A stretch of 51,678 nucleotides of DNA from Spirochaetota bacterium (GTDB lineage: Bacteria; Spirochaetota; UBA4802; UBA5368). The DNA is taken from assembly GCA_025457965.1 (NCBI GenBank), contig JALOTJ010000004.1, positions 1-51,678 of the forward strand. Direction: 5' to 3'. Below, piece by piece: positions 26,128-37,365 of the stretch. The position numbers were made by a program, and so were the translations under genes. The notes below the pieces were generated by a model, which worked only from the letters and a program-made list of their open reading frames with translations, did no database searches and had not been told where the DNA came from. Each line of letters starts with the position of its first letter. Position 1 is the stretch's first letter.

Positions 26128-27114
26128 ATGAGACGCATTGTTACACTGCTCGCCGTCGTTGCTTTTATGTTCGCGGCATACGGCTGCAAGAAGGACAAGG
26201 ATGTAACCGTTGAACGCACCGGCCTCGTGAATTTTATCAGCGGCGATGTGTTCCTGGTCGGAAAGGACGGCAAAGAGGCAAAGGCCGCCGTGGGCAACGA
26301 GGTGAAGCAGGGTATGAAGATAAAGACCGTCGGCAAGAAATCCTTCGCCGACATCTATTTCGGAGAAAACGCCGTCAAGGTCCTCGGAGACACGGTCGTC
26401 GAGGTGCAGACGCTGGTGACGAATGTCACCACCAACGGCGAAGAGTCGGCCTTTTACGTGGAGAAGGGGCAGTTTTTCTCCAAGGTGGGAAAGAAGCTCG
26501 CGAAGGACGACAGGTACACGGTGAAGAGCCAGACGACCACGGCGGGTGTGCGCGGCACGGATTTTCTCATCAGCGAAGAAGAGGGCAAGGCAAATATCGC
26601 CGTGCTCGAGGGAAGCGTTGAAGTGCTGAACAACTCGCTCGCGGGCAAGGAGCCCATTGTGGTCAACGACAAGGAAGAGGTCGACGTGCTCTCCGGTCAG
26701 GACATGGTGAAGAAACAGCTTTCCGAGGACCGCATGCGGGCGCTTGCCATCCTCCTGGAGATCAAGGCCATGCGCGAGGAAATATGGAACAAGATGCGCA
26801 TGCAGCGCGAGGAGATCCGCAAGGCGGTTGAGGATCAGCGCCAGGTGAACAAGGAGATGCTGGAAAAACAGCGCGAGGGAGACAAGGCGCTGGTCGAGGA
26901 CCAGAAGCGCCGCGACCAGGAGATGATCGGAAACATCAAGGACGAGACGAAGAGCCTGGGCGAAGCGGCGAAGGGCCTTGCGAAGGACCAGATGGCCGAC
27001 GCCAAGAACGTGGACAAAGACGCGGCGAAGGATGAGGCCAACCGCCAGAAGGAAGCCATGAAGCCGACCATCGAGAAAATGAAGATCGACAAGGACCAGT
27101 TCAAGACGAAATAG
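26128..27114 (+). CDS. FecR-domain lipoprotein with charged coiled-coil tail
   Basis: 328 residues, starting 7 nt after GGAGG. The signal (MRRIVTLLAVVAFMFAAYGCKKDKD) ends in lipobox AAYGC. Residues about 35-180 are a FecR domain (VNFISGDVFLVGKDGKEAKAAVGNEVKQGMKIKTVGKKSFADIYFGENAVKVLGDTVVEVQ...TTTAGVRGTDFLISEEEGKANIAVLEGSVEVLN). From about 205 to the end the protein is a highly charged coiled coil rich in Lys, Glu, Gln and Arg. No FecI-type sigma factor or TonB receptor is adjacent, so this is a structural or sensory envelope lipoprotein rather than a classic FecR anti-sigma factor. Its exact role is unknown. Confidence 0.87.
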   Translation: MRRIVTLLAVVAFMFAAYGCKKDKDVTVERTGLVNFISGDVFLVGKDGKEAKAAVGNEVKQGMKIKTVGKKSFADIYFGENAVKVLGDTVVEVQTLVTNVTTNGEESAFYVEKGQFFSKVGKKLAKDDRYTVKSQTTTAGVRGTDFLISEEEGKANIAVLEGSVEVLNNSLAGKEPIVVNDKEEVDVLSGQDMVKKQLSEDRMRALAILLEIKAMREEIWNKMRMQREEIRKAVEDQRQVNKEMLEKQREGDKALVEDQKRRDQEMIGNIKDETKSLGEAAKGLAKDQMADAKNVDKDAAKDEANRQKEAMKPTIEKMKIDKDQFKTK

Positions 27115-27146
27115 CGGTTCCGGTCGTAGAGTGAAGCGATACGCGT

Positions 27147-27170
27147 GGCGGCATGGGACACCGTGCCGCC
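27147..27170 (+). terminator. Hairpin after the FecR lipoprotein gene
   Basis: GGCGGCATGG-GACA-CCGTGCCGCC forms a 10-bp stem with one G-U pair, followed by ATTGTTGT. The U-rich tail is imperfect, but position 33 nt after the stop codon suits a terminator. Confidence 0.6.
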
Positions 27171-27297
27171 ATTGTTGTATCGGGGGTGGCTGATAAGGTT
27201 GGATGCATGCGCGGCCTTTTCCCGGACGGGGGTGACGCTTCGTTAACCGTTTGTGCGGCGGCTGGATGATTGATTCCTGTGCGCCGGAGGATTGAAG

Positions 27298-27786
27298 ATG
27301 AAGATACTTGCCGAAATAATGGACCTGGTCGTTTATAGTGTACAGAAGCTCAGGGACCTCCTGCTGTATGTGGTCGATCAGCTTTACCGGCTCGTCGATC
27401 TGGCGCTGGGGCGGTTTCGCGATGCGGGCATAGCGGAAAAGGTGGTGGTTCTCAACAGCGTCCCCGCGTTTTTCGCGATCATACTTTCCGTGGCTCAGTA
27501 TTACATCTTCGAGACATGGTTCTATATCAACAATCCGCTGGCGGTGTACCTCATTGTGATCGTTTTCGGTATGCTGGTCTCGGTCTTTTTCGAGGGACCG
27601 GTCAAGTTCCTCGCCCGGCTTCTGCTCAACGCCTACTATCTGGCATGGGTGGTGTATCTTCCCCTTGCCGGGGAGCTCACGAAGGCCGATCCGCATACGC
27701 TGCGCTTCGGGTACTACCTCAATATTGTCGTTCCGGTGGTGTACATGGGGGCGTCGCTGGTCACCTATCTCTTCGACGAGCGGTGA
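27298..27786 (+). CDS. Hypothetical four-helix membrane protein
   Basis: The ORF track uses a TTG at 27292, but ATG 27298 lies 7 nt after GGAGG and is preferred, giving 162 residues. The first 45 residues are an amphipathic leucine- and valine-rich helical region (MKILAEIMDLVVYSVQKLRDLLLYVVDQLYRLVDLAL). Hydrophobic helices follow at about 48-68, 78-98, 104-122 and 137-157. No family is recognised. It converges on the DUF1178 gene with only 12 nt between the stops. Confidence 0.65.
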   Translation: MKILAEIMDLVVYSVQKLRDLLLYVVDQLYRLVDLALGRFRDAGIAEKVVVLNSVPAFFAIILSVAQYYIFETWFYINNPLAVYLIVIVFGMLVSVFFEGPVKFLARLLLNAYYLAWVVYLPLAGELTKADPHTLRFGYYLNIVVPVVYMGASLVTYLFDER

Positions 27787-27798
27787 AGCGGGCGGTAC

Positions 27799-28215
27799 TC
27801 AGTTCTCCAGGGTTCCGGCCGGGGGCAGCGGAAGCACGCGGATGCCTTCTTCAATGAGCTCCTTTATCTCCTCCTGCGTGGATTGACCGTAGATGTTCCT
27901 CTCTTCCTCGATGCCGTAATATATGGCGCGGGCGGTCTCGGCGAAATCGTTTCCCACGTTGTCGAAATTCGCCCTGACGTGGCTTTCTATCTGCCGCATA
28001 ACCTCGAAAAGATTGGGAGTCTTTCGGTCGATGACCGTGACGGTCGAAGGGCGGGCATGTATGGAACAGCCTCTGAAGAGACGCCTGACGTCGCCGCTAT
28101 CGCAGAACGGGCAGGTCACCATTCCCCTGGCCATCTGGTCGATGAAAGAGTCGTAATCCCTGAAAATTCCCTCAAAGCGGTGTTCGTTCCCGCACTCAAG
28201 GTCGAATGAGATCAT
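27799..28215 (-). CDS. DUF1178 family protein
   Basis: The family consensus begins MISFDLECGNEHRFEGIFRDYDSFIDQMARGMVTCPFCDS, so ATG 28215 is preferred over the longer ORF start at 28281, giving 138 residues. Two cysteine pairs (LECGNEH and CPFCDSGDVRRL) resemble a zinc ribbon. The C-terminal helical half (ARAIYYGIEEERNIYGQSTQEEIKELIEEGIRVLPLP) is the most conserved part of DUF1178. A small cytoplasmic protein of unknown function. It lies 100 nt downstream of the valS stop on the same strand. Confidence 0.88.
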   Translation of the reverse strand: MISFDLECGNEHRFEGIFRDYDSFIDQMARGMVTCPFCDSGDVRRLFRGCSIHARPSTVTVIDRKTPNLFEVMRQIESHVRANFDNVGNDFAETARAIYYGIEEERNIYGQSTQEEIKELIEEGIRVLPLPPAGTLEN

Positions 28216-28315
28216 CTTCGGCACCCCGGTGACTTTGTTAAGGCCTTGTATAAGTATACCACGGGAGGAGGCCCGGGGCAAGTTCCCCCGATCGCTTTTC
28301 GCGTCCCGCGCCGCG

Positions 28316-30961
<2,646 letters not shown>

Positions 30962-31130
30962 GGCTCGGTCCTGTATGCGTAATAATGCGCGAATGCCCGG
31001 TGAGACCGGGTTGTTTCACCCGCGCGATCTTCCCTGTACAGCCGGTCCCGGAAAGAGCGGGCCCGGAATGCGCGGCGAAATCTCTTAAATGATTAAAACA
31101 GAGTGATTATCGACGATTCCGGCACAAGGG

Positions 31131-31161
31131 ATTATCTCTATGGACCGAGACGGAGTGTCAA
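31131..31161 (-). promoter_or_regulatory. Possible sigma-70 promoter for valS
   Basis: On the minus strand TTGACA (plus-strand TGTCAA at 31156-31161) is followed after 19 nt by GATAAT (ATTATC at 31131-31136). Both hexamers are good; the spacer is 1-2 nt long. It lies just past the TPR gene stop and about 170 nt upstream of valS. Confidence 0.45.
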
Positions 31162-31168
31162 TATATTT

Positions 31169-32170
31169 TTAGCGGGGAGCTTTCGGCTCCTTCCGGTTCT
31201 TTTTGAAAAATTCCTCGAAGAGTTGCCTGTCGATCTGCATGAGGCGTGAACGGATTTCGCTCAGGCTCTCGAAATTGTACTGCTGGAACTCGAAATAGTC
31301 GAGCATCCATAGGTACTTGTTGATGAGACGTGGGGCGATGTTCGAGTTCTCGATGCGTTCCCTGCCGAGGGTCTGGTAACTCTTCTCGAGGCTGTAAATC
31401 TCCCTGCGGATCCCCTCGACCTGTTGCATGTTCAGCTGGCGCTTTACGAAAAAGATGTCCTCGATGAAGCCGATGACCGGGACCCATTCGCGCGCATCGG
31501 CCGCCGAAGGCTTTTTCTCCGCCACGGCGACCAGTGTTTCCTGTATGGGTTTGGCCTTGAGAAGTCCCATTTCTATCTCGGCGGGATTTATCGAGAACGC
31601 CTCGCGGAAAAGCAGCAGGGATTTCGGGATTTCGTTCGTGTGGTAATATGCCTCCGCGAGAAGGGAGAGCAGGCGCGCGCTGGAACGGTATGAGCTGCGT
31701 GCGTATTCAAGAGTTTCCACGGTCTGGCGGTATTCGCCGAGGGTCAGAAAGCAGAGGCCCAGGTTGAGCAGCAGATCGAAGTTGTCGGCGGTGCTCTCCT
31801 GGCTCTGGAACGCCGTCTTGTAGTTCTCGGATGCGGTGAAGAAAATGTAGCGCATCGCCGACTTGTAGGCGCTGGAGTTCTGTAAATTTTTTTCCTGTGC
31901 GTAGGCCTTGAATATCTCCCACTGCGTCATCAGAAAATCGGCCGTCTGTTTGCCGCGATCGAGCCGCGCGATCTCACGCTGGCGGTTGTTCCAGAATTTC
32001 GCCGTGCGGTAGCCTTCCGCCAGCCCCGGATATTCCGGGTTTACCGAAAGCAGCTCGTCTATTTTGTTAACCGCTCCGGTAAAATCTCCCTCCTCGATGA
32101 GCTGGTGTGCGGCATTGACGCCGACCAGGAGAGGGTCGTCGGAAAATGTTAGCTGTCCGTCGCGGTCCAT
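31169..32170 (-). CDS. TPR protein coupled to the SMC-like ATPase
   Basis: 333 residues with no signal peptide or membrane helix. TPR-like helical pairs are visible at about 13-55 (VNAAHQLIEEGDFTGAVNKIDELLSVNPEYPGLAEGY) and 125-200 (LLLNLGLCFLTLGEYRQTVETLEYARSSYRSSARLLSLLAEAYYHTNEIPKSLLLFREAFSINPAEIEMG). The last third is helical and charged. The start codon is 3 nt after the ATPase stop, so it is the third gene of the phosphoesterase-ATPase operon. It probably acts as a scaffold for that pair (inference from coupling only). Confidence 0.75.
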   Translation of the reverse strand: MDRDGQLTFSDDPLLVGVNAAHQLIEEGDFTGAVNKIDELLSVNPEYPGLAEGYRTAKFWNNRQREIARLDRGKQTADFLMTQWEIFKAYAQEKNLQNSSAYKSAMRYIFFTASENYKTAFQSQESTADNFDLLLNLGLCFLTLGEYRQTVETLEYARSSYRSSARLLSLLAEAYYHTNEIPKSLLLFREAFSINPAEIEMGLLKAKPIQETLVAVAEKKPSAADAREWVPVIGFIEDIFFVKRQLNMQQVEGIRREIYSLEKSYQTLGRERIENSNIAPRLINKYLWMLDYFEFQQYNFESLSEIRSRLMQIDRQLFEEFFKKNRKEPKAPR

Positions 32171-32173
32171 CGA

Positions 32174-34327
32174 TTATAACTCTATTCTCGCAGAACGGTC
32201 GGAAAGCGATCCGTGCTGGGTGAATACGATTATCTGCCGCTCCCGCGCCGCCTCGGCGAGCATCCGTTCCAGGTTTTCGCCCCGACGGTCGTCCATGAAG
32301 ATAAATGGGTCGTCGACGATCAGCGGTGGCGCGATCCCCCACTCGAGGATAAAATCGGCCAGTGCTATTTTTACGGCCAGCAGCAGGAGGTGCGCGAGCG
32401 CCGGGTTGAGGTCGTCGAGGCGACCACCCGCCCTGATGAATCGGATTATCGCGTCGTCGTCGATCTCGGTTATATGCCGGTTCTCGGTAATGGTGTTGAA
32501 CTTCTCCCTGGTTGAGCGGGCAAGCCTCGCGATCTGGCGGGCTTCTCTACGACCGATGACCTCTTCGAAGATGGAGCCGATCAGATTCATCGTTTTCTTT
32601 CGGGCCGTAAGTCGTTCGTAGCGTTGCTCGGCCATCGCGCGCTTCTCTCCCAATAGCCTGAGTTCGTCTTCATAATTTCCGGCGGTATCGACCTCGCCGG
32701 CCAGCTGTTCGAGTATTTTTCCCTCGGTCTGCCGCTCGCCATCAAGCCTGGCGATTTCCCTGTCGATATCCTCCATGACGGAACGAATACGAACCTCGTC
32801 GATTTCGCGGGAGCCGTACCGCGCGAGCCTGGGCAGGTTGGCCAGCACCTCCTCCCTCTTCAAGCTGGCGGCACGTGACAACTCCTGCCGTTCATCCTGC
32901 AGGGCGCTCAGGTAATCGGGGCTTTTAAGACCTTCGCGGAGCCTGAAAAGCTCAAGGAGGCCGTCCGCATATTCCCCGTATTCCTCAAAGTACTGGAGCA
33001 GAAATCCGTACACCGCTTCCAGCTTGTAGTCGAATAATTCTATCTCATTCTCTTTTAGTATCTCCTGGAGCTTTGTTTCTATTACATTTCTCGAGTCGAG
33101 GAGGGCCGCCAGTTCGCGCGGTCTTCGGGGTATTACGAGGGGCAGGTACAGTACGGCCGCCATGAGGACAAGCAGCCCCATGAGGCCGGTAAGCAGGTAC
33201 ATCCTGACCCTGACCGGGAGCGCGAGCAAGCCCCTGCTCACAAGGAAGTAAATGAGCGCAATTCCGCCGGAACCGGTAAGCGCGAGGATCCCCGTGGCCT
33301 TTTGAAAACGGGCTTTTCTCGCCGAGGTATAGTTGTCGAGCGCCACGTGTATGTCCCTGATCTCGCGGTAGGTTTCCTGGAGGCGCTTGAGGTTCTGTTT
33401 TTTCTGGTCGGTGAAGTCCCTGAACTGTGGAAACCTGCTTTCGATGGAGGCCTCACGGGCGGCTATTGTTTTTATCAGCTCATCCGAGTCCAGTAATTCC
33501 GCGCCTATGTCGTCGATTCGTTTTTCGACCGATCCAAGATTGTCGACCATCATGATGAGCTTGCCCGCGAGCATGTGCTCCACCCTGAGCGCAGCGATCC
33601 GGTTGTCGATACGGGCGATCTCGTTTTCCACCTGCCTGCGTTCCTTCAGGATTTTATCTCCCCGCGATTGCTGAATCTCGATTATGCGCGTTTTTTTCTC
33701 GATCTCCCTCAGTTCGGCTTCGGCATTGAGGAATTCATCGAGAAGCCGGTCCCCCGGCCTGCGCTCCGCCGTGGCACCATAGGCCGCACGGTAAATGCCG
33801 TAGAAGCCGGAGGCATCTTGCAGAAGCATGTACCGTACAATGTCGTAGGCAAGTGGCGGTGTTTCCGGGGCGTCGGTGGGCGATGCAATGAACGATATGG
33901 CGCTGAACGCGTCGGCGTTCAGGGAGGAGTACATGCCGCGCAGTGCGGGATCATTAACGGTCGACGTGAGCCGGTCGAAAAGCGCGCTTCGCACGGATTC
34001 CGGAGGCGTGGCGGGATCACCCCGGAACAACTCGGCCCCGGGCTTCCCGTCGCCGCCCAGTATGGAGAGGAGCCTGTCACTGTTGCGTATAAACGAATAA
34101 TTGAACGACGTGGCCAGGTGAACTTCGAGATAGAAGTTCTCCCAGATTTCTTTCTTCAGCAGGGTTATCGGGTAAGCGCTCCCCCATACGAGTTCGATCA
34201 TGGCGCGCGCGAGTACGCTCTTGCCCGAGCCGTTGCGCCCGTATACGATCGTCAGGCCCTCGTTGAATTCGAGAGTGCGGTTGTTGAAGAGCCCCGGCCT
34301 GGAGGCGACACATCGTTTTATACGCAA
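32174..34327 (-). CDS. SMC/Rad50-like AAA ATPase with membrane segments (YhaN-like)
   Basis: 717 residues from a TTG start 7 nt after GGAGG. N-terminal ATPase half: LTIVYGRNGSGKSVLARAMIELVWG (Walker A near residue 32). Long coiled-coil arms follow. In the middle are two hydrophobic helices (GILALTGSGGIALIYFLVSRGLL and YLLTGLMGLLVLMAAVLYLPLVI, about 350-400). The C-terminal half has a signature-like region, Walker B PPLIVDDPFIFMDDRRGENLERMLAEAA and switch IIVFTQHGSL. Membrane helices at the arm tip are the feature of YhaN rather than SbcC. It overlaps the phosphoesterase gene by 10 nt. Confidence 0.85.
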   Translation of the reverse strand: MRIKRCVASRPGLFNNRTLEFNEGLTIVYGRNGSGKSVLARAMIELVWGSAYPITLLKKEIWENFYLEVHLATSFNYSFIRNSDRLLSILGGDGKPGAELFRGDPATPPESVRSALFDRLTSTVNDPALRGMYSSLNADAFSAISFIASPTDAPETPPLAYDIVRYMLLQDASGFYGIYRAAYGATAERRPGDRLLDEFLNAEAELREIEKKTRIIEIQQSRGDKILKERRQVENEIARIDNRIAALRVEHMLAGKLIMMVDNLGSVEKRIDDIGAELLDSDELIKTIAAREASIESRFPQFRDFTDQKKQNLKRLQETYREIRDIHVALDNYTSARKARFQKATGILALTGSGGIALIYFLVSRGLLALPVRVRMYLLTGLMGLLVLMAAVLYLPLVIPRRPRELAALLDSRNVIETKLQEILKENEIELFDYKLEAVYGFLLQYFEEYGEYADGLLELFRLREGLKSPDYLSALQDERQELSRAASLKREEVLANLPRLARYGSREIDEVRIRSVMEDIDREIARLDGERQTEGKILEQLAGEVDTAGNYEDELRLLGEKRAMAEQRYERLTARKKTMNLIGSIFEEVIGRREARQIARLARSTREKFNTITENRHITEIDDDAIIRFIRAGGRLDDLNPALAHLLLLAVKIALADFILEWGIAPPLIVDDPFIFMDDRRGENLERMLAEAARERQIIVFTQHGSLSDRSARIEL

Positions 34328-35436
34328 TGCCAGTCCTCCGGTTTCCGGGAGCCCGGCGTTGCCGTCATCCGGAAGATAATGGAGGCAAGCACCTGGCGGT
34401 CGACATCGTCCGGCAGCTCGTTTCTTTCGATCATTTCCCTGAGACGTTCAAAAAACGCCCCGCGCAGGGAGTTTTCGCCGGTATATTCGTGGGCGAGGAG
34501 GGATAGTTTTGGTGAGGATTCATCGATAACATCAAGCCGCTCAAAGGCGCGCCCGCGTTCCAGTACGGTGTCGATGTCGAGGGGAAACCCCCGTTCCCCG
34601 GTCAGGACGACGGTCAGCGTGGTCCGCGGCGCCGCGTTTTGTTCTACAATATCCGCCAATTCGCGCGAGGATCTGACCTCGCCGCAGGGGATGGAAAGCC
34701 GTTTTACGGTGACGGTATTGACGGCGAGGCGTTTGACCTGGACTATTTCACTGTCTTCGATCATTATAGACAGAACGTACCGTTCACCTGTTTCGTCCGT
34801 CCCGACCGCTTCGGGGCTTCCAGGATACGCGCCGATGACCCTGTTGCGGGATTTGAATATTCTGAAGTTATGATTATGCCCAAGGGCATAGAAATCGAGA
34901 TTGAGGGCGCGTAGATCGTCCTTGCCGAGGCTGGTGATTTCCGCGTTCGTCGTGGCATCTTCGTTGCAGAAATCCGCATGCAACAGGGCCATGTGAAATC
35001 CGCCGGCGTCTTTTCTTCTCAGGTTCCCGAGGCCCTGCCCCGAGCCCGCCGGGAGACCGTAGACCGTGACGGTCTCGCCGCCGCGCGTTATCGAATAACC
35101 GGCGTTGTCATCATCAGAGAAAATGTGGGTAAAGCAGTCGCGTGGAATGCGTCCGGGGGCCTCCAGCAGCGAGCGGTCGCACTCGCCCGGCGAGAACAGA
35201 ACGGCCGTCCCTCGCTCACACAGCGCCGCAAGCTCCTGCGATGCCATGCCCACGACTGCGTCCATCGCCGCCGCGTTGCCGGAGTCCTGGAAAAGATCGC
35301 CGGCGATCATGAAAAGATCATGATCGGTCGCAAGCGCGCAGATTTTACGGAACGTGTTCATTCTTGCGGGGCCGGGGGCCGCGGCGGAGCGTTCGTCGAT
35401 TCCAAGGTGGAGGTCGGATGTCAGGAGGATCCTCAT
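34318..35436 (-). CDS. SbcD/YhaO-like metallophosphoesterase with altered GNHD motif
   Basis: 372 residues from ATG 35436 (the ORF track uses TTG 35442). Calcineurin-type motifs are visible in order: TSDLHLGI, MIAGDLFQDSG, LLHADF and ALGHNHNF. The third motif, normally GNHD, reads SPGECDRS, so the Asn ligand is Glu and the catalytic His is Cys. Family members are nucleases working with SMC-like ATPases (SbcCD, Mre11-Rad50, YhaON). The C-terminal 140 residues match the capping region in length only. It heads a minus-strand operon with the ATPase and TPR genes. Confidence 0.82.
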   Translation of the reverse strand: MRILLTSDLHLGIDERSAAAPGPARMNTFRKICALATDHDLFMIAGDLFQDSGNAAAMDAVVGMASQELAALCERGTAVLFSPGECDRSLLEAPGRIPRDCFTHIFSDDDNAGYSITRGGETVTVYGLPAGSGQGLGNLRRKDAGGFHMALLHADFCNEDATTNAEITSLGKDDLRALNLDFYALGHNHNFRIFKSRNRVIGAYPGSPEAVGTDETGERYVLSIMIEDSEIVQVKRLAVNTVTVKRLSIPCGEVRSSRELADIVEQNAAPRTTLTVVLTGERGFPLDIDTVLERGRAFERLDVIDESSPKLSLLAHEYTGENSLRGAFFERLREMIERNELPDDVDRQVLASIIFRMTATPGSRKPEDWHCV

Positions 35437-35515
35437 AATCAACCATTCCCGGACGGTACGCCGGATTCGCCCGGGCGCGTCCCGTATTTTTTCTTTACAT
35501 CATAGAAAGAATTTA

Positions 35516-35544
35516 TTGAAATGTCCATACTTATTTTTTACCAT
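35516..35544 (+). promoter_or_regulatory. Possible sigma-70 promoter for the sigma-54 response regulator
   Basis: TTGAAA (35516-35521), 17 nt, then TACCAT (35539-35544), inside an AT-rich patch about 135 nt upstream of the regulator start. Moderate match to consensus at ideal spacing. Confidence 0.35.
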
Positions 35545-35679
35545 ATGCGTGATTTCAATCGGACATCGGTCCTGTCGCGTATTTCGAACCTTCGGTGAAG
35601 TCTTCCCCGCCGCCGGGGTTGTGCCGGTTGGTACGGCGGCCGTCGTCACGAAAATATTCCCGGAAAAACCACAATCGGT

Positions 35680-37032
35680 ATGGGTAACATATTAATTGTC
35701 GATGATAACCCCGCTATTCTTAAATATATTGAGGATATCCTGGAGTCGAGCGGACATACCATCGTCAAATGCGCCGACGGAATGTCCGCGATCGATGCCG
35801 TTCACTCGGATTCATTCGACCTCGTGGTTTCCGACCTCGCGATGCCCGGCATGGACGGTTTTGAACTCGTATCGGAGATACGAGTGCTTTATCCCGATAT
35901 CCCGATTGTCATTATAACCGGTGTCGGTGGCGTCGACGAGGCGGTTACGGCGATAAAAAAAGGCGCCAGCGATTTTGTGATCAAGCCGTTTCAGCCTCAG
36001 GAATTCAGGGTAAAGGTCGAACAGAACCTCGAGCACTACCGACTTAAAAAGGAGATCGAGCGGTTGAAGCGCGACCGTTCGGCCAGGGGAGGGGTCGCAA
36101 TAGTGGGCGAGGGACCCGCCATGAAGAAGCTCAGGGCCACAATGAAGCAGGTGGCGAAATCGAATGCGCCGGTGATACTGTTCGGGGAGAGCGGAACGGG
36201 TAAAGAACTCGTTGCGCGGGCGATCCACGAGGAGAGCGAACGGAGGGAAAAACTCTTTCTGCCGGTTGATTGCAGCGCCCTGAGCGAGACGATCATTGAA
36301 TCGGAACTTTTCGGGCACGTGCGCGGGGCCTTTACGGGCGCCGACAGGACGAAGAAAGGCCTCTTCGAGGAGGCGAACGGCGGCACGGTCTTCCTCGACG
36401 AGATCGGAAATCTGACCTGGCAGACCCAGAGCAAGCTTTTGCGCTTTCTACAGGAGCGCGAGATCAAGCCCGTCGGTTCGAGCAAGGTGATGAAGATAAA
36501 TGTCCGCATCATCAGCGCGACGAACGTGAACCTGCGCAAGGAGATAGAAAACGGCACGTTCCGCGAGGACCTGTTTTACCGCCTGTCGGGAATAGAGCTC
36601 GTCGTACCGCCCCTTCGCGACCGCGTGGACGACATTCCGCACCTTGTCGATCACTTTATACGAAAGTACTCGCGCGAGCTTGGGAAAAAGATCGATTTTA
36701 TCGAGGATGAGGCGCTGGAGATTCTCAAGCGGCGCCCGTGGAACGGAAACGTCCGTGAGCTCGAGCACCTCATCGAATACGCCCTGGTGCTGGAGAGCCG
36801 CAGCAGGATCGAGGCAAGTACGATCCTTCACATCCTTCCGGAGGGCAAGGAGGGGGCGTCCGTGCCGGCTTCGTTCGAGCCCGACCTGTCCCGGGCGGTC
36901 AGTTTCTTCGAGAAGGAGCATATTGAGCGCGTTATCGGCCTTGCCCGGAACAACAAGGCCAAGGCCGCGCGGCTTCTCGGCATCAGCCGCAGCGTACTCT
37001 ACGAAAAGATGAAGAAGTATACTATAGAATAG
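35680..37032 (+). CDS. Sigma-54-dependent response regulator, NtrC family
   Basis: 450 residues with three domains. The receiver (1-120) has acidic pocket VDD and phospho-acceptor Asp52 in VVSDLAMPGMDG. The central AAA+ activator (about 140-380) has Walker A GESGTGKELVARAIHEES, the sigma-54 contact loop GAFTGA in ELFGHVRGAFTGADRTKKGLF, Walker B GGTVFLDEIGNL, and the arginine region RPWNGNVRELEHLIEYA. The Fis-type HTH ends the protein (ARNNKAKAARLLGISRSVLYEKMKKY). It should activate RNA polymerase-sigma-54 when phosphorylated. No histidine kinase is next to it, so it is an orphan here, and its targets are not evident from the window. Confidence 0.95.
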   Translation: MGNILIVDDNPAILKYIEDILESSGHTIVKCADGMSAIDAVHSDSFDLVVSDLAMPGMDGFELVSEIRVLYPDIPIVIITGVGGVDEAVTAIKKGASDFVIKPFQPQEFRVKVEQNLEHYRLKKEIERLKRDRSARGGVAIVGEGPAMKKLRATMKQVAKSNAPVILFGESGTGKELVARAIHEESERREKLFLPVDCSALSETIIESELFGHVRGAFTGADRTKKGLFEEANGGTVFLDEIGNLTWQTQSKLLRFLQEREIKPVGSSKVMKINVRIISATNVNLRKEIENGTFREDLFYRLSGIELVVPPLRDRVDDIPHLVDHFIRKYSRELGKKIDFIEDEALEILKRRPWNGNVRELEHLIEYALVLESRSRIEASTILHILPEGKEGASVPASFEPDLSRAVSFFEKEHIERVIGLARNNKAKAARLLGISRSVLYEKMKKYTIE

Positions 37033-37154
37033 GGCTGCTGAAACCTGAACAATCCGTTTCCGGCCACCGTGAGTCCGGCCCGAAACCATGATTTTCGATG
37101 AACGGACCGCCAATCCGCGCTATGCTGGTTTCTGGCTGATATCATGGTTTTTTT

Positions 37155-37183
37155 CGTATGGCCGGGGGAGTCCCGGCCATACG
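37155..37183 (+). promoter_or_regulatory. Strong hairpin directly before a ribosome-binding site
   Basis: CGTATGGCCGGG-GGAGT-CCCGGCCATACG is a perfect 12-bp stem with a 5-nt loop. Its 3' arm ends at the base before the GGAGG-like AGGA of the small downstream ORF. There is no U-run after it on the plus strand, so it is not a simple terminator in that direction. It could occlude or protect the ribosome site, or terminate an antisense transcript weakly. Confidence 0.55.
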
Positions 37184-37219
37184 GAGGATAGTATAATATG
37201 GAGAGCGGGGTTGCAGGCG

Positions 37220-37360
37220 ATGGCGCGGTATAAAATCGATGGCGCGAAATTTCAGAGCGTCGAAGAGCTCAAGGAGGGCCTGTGGCCCCTTTACGAGGGA
37301 AAGATGACGCGAGAAGAGTTCGAAAAATACGTTGAGGAGAGGATGGAGGTCGTGGAGTAG
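37220..37360 (+). CDS. Small 46-residue hypothetical protein
   Basis: The longer ORF from 37088 reads through the hairpin and is unlikely. The credible part is MARYKIDGAKFQSVEELKEGLWPLYEGKMTREEFEKYVEERMEVVE, an acidic, soluble, helical miniprotein. The ATG has only a weak GGGG site upstream; a better-placed GGAGG at 37183 leads instead to ATG 37198, an 11-codon leader ORF that ends overlapping this start region, so translation may be coupled. Function unknown. Confidence 0.55.
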   Translation: MARYKIDGAKFQSVEELKEGLWPLYEGKMTREEFEKYVEERMEVVE

Positions 37361-37365
37361 GATCC

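Noticed and set aside
26083-27696. 537-residue minus-strand ORF
   Set aside because: Covers the FecR lipoprotein and its neighbour in antisense. The Leu/His-rich translation is the complement of a Lys/Glu coiled coil.
30962-31168. T-box or other riboswitch upstream of valS
   Set aside because: Only a short CCCGGT/ACCGGG hairpin is visible; the T-box core sequence was not found on the minus strand.
35354-35695. 113-residue plus-strand ORF before the response regulator
   Set aside because: Overlaps the phosphoesterase start in antisense and the promoter-like AT patch; no motif.
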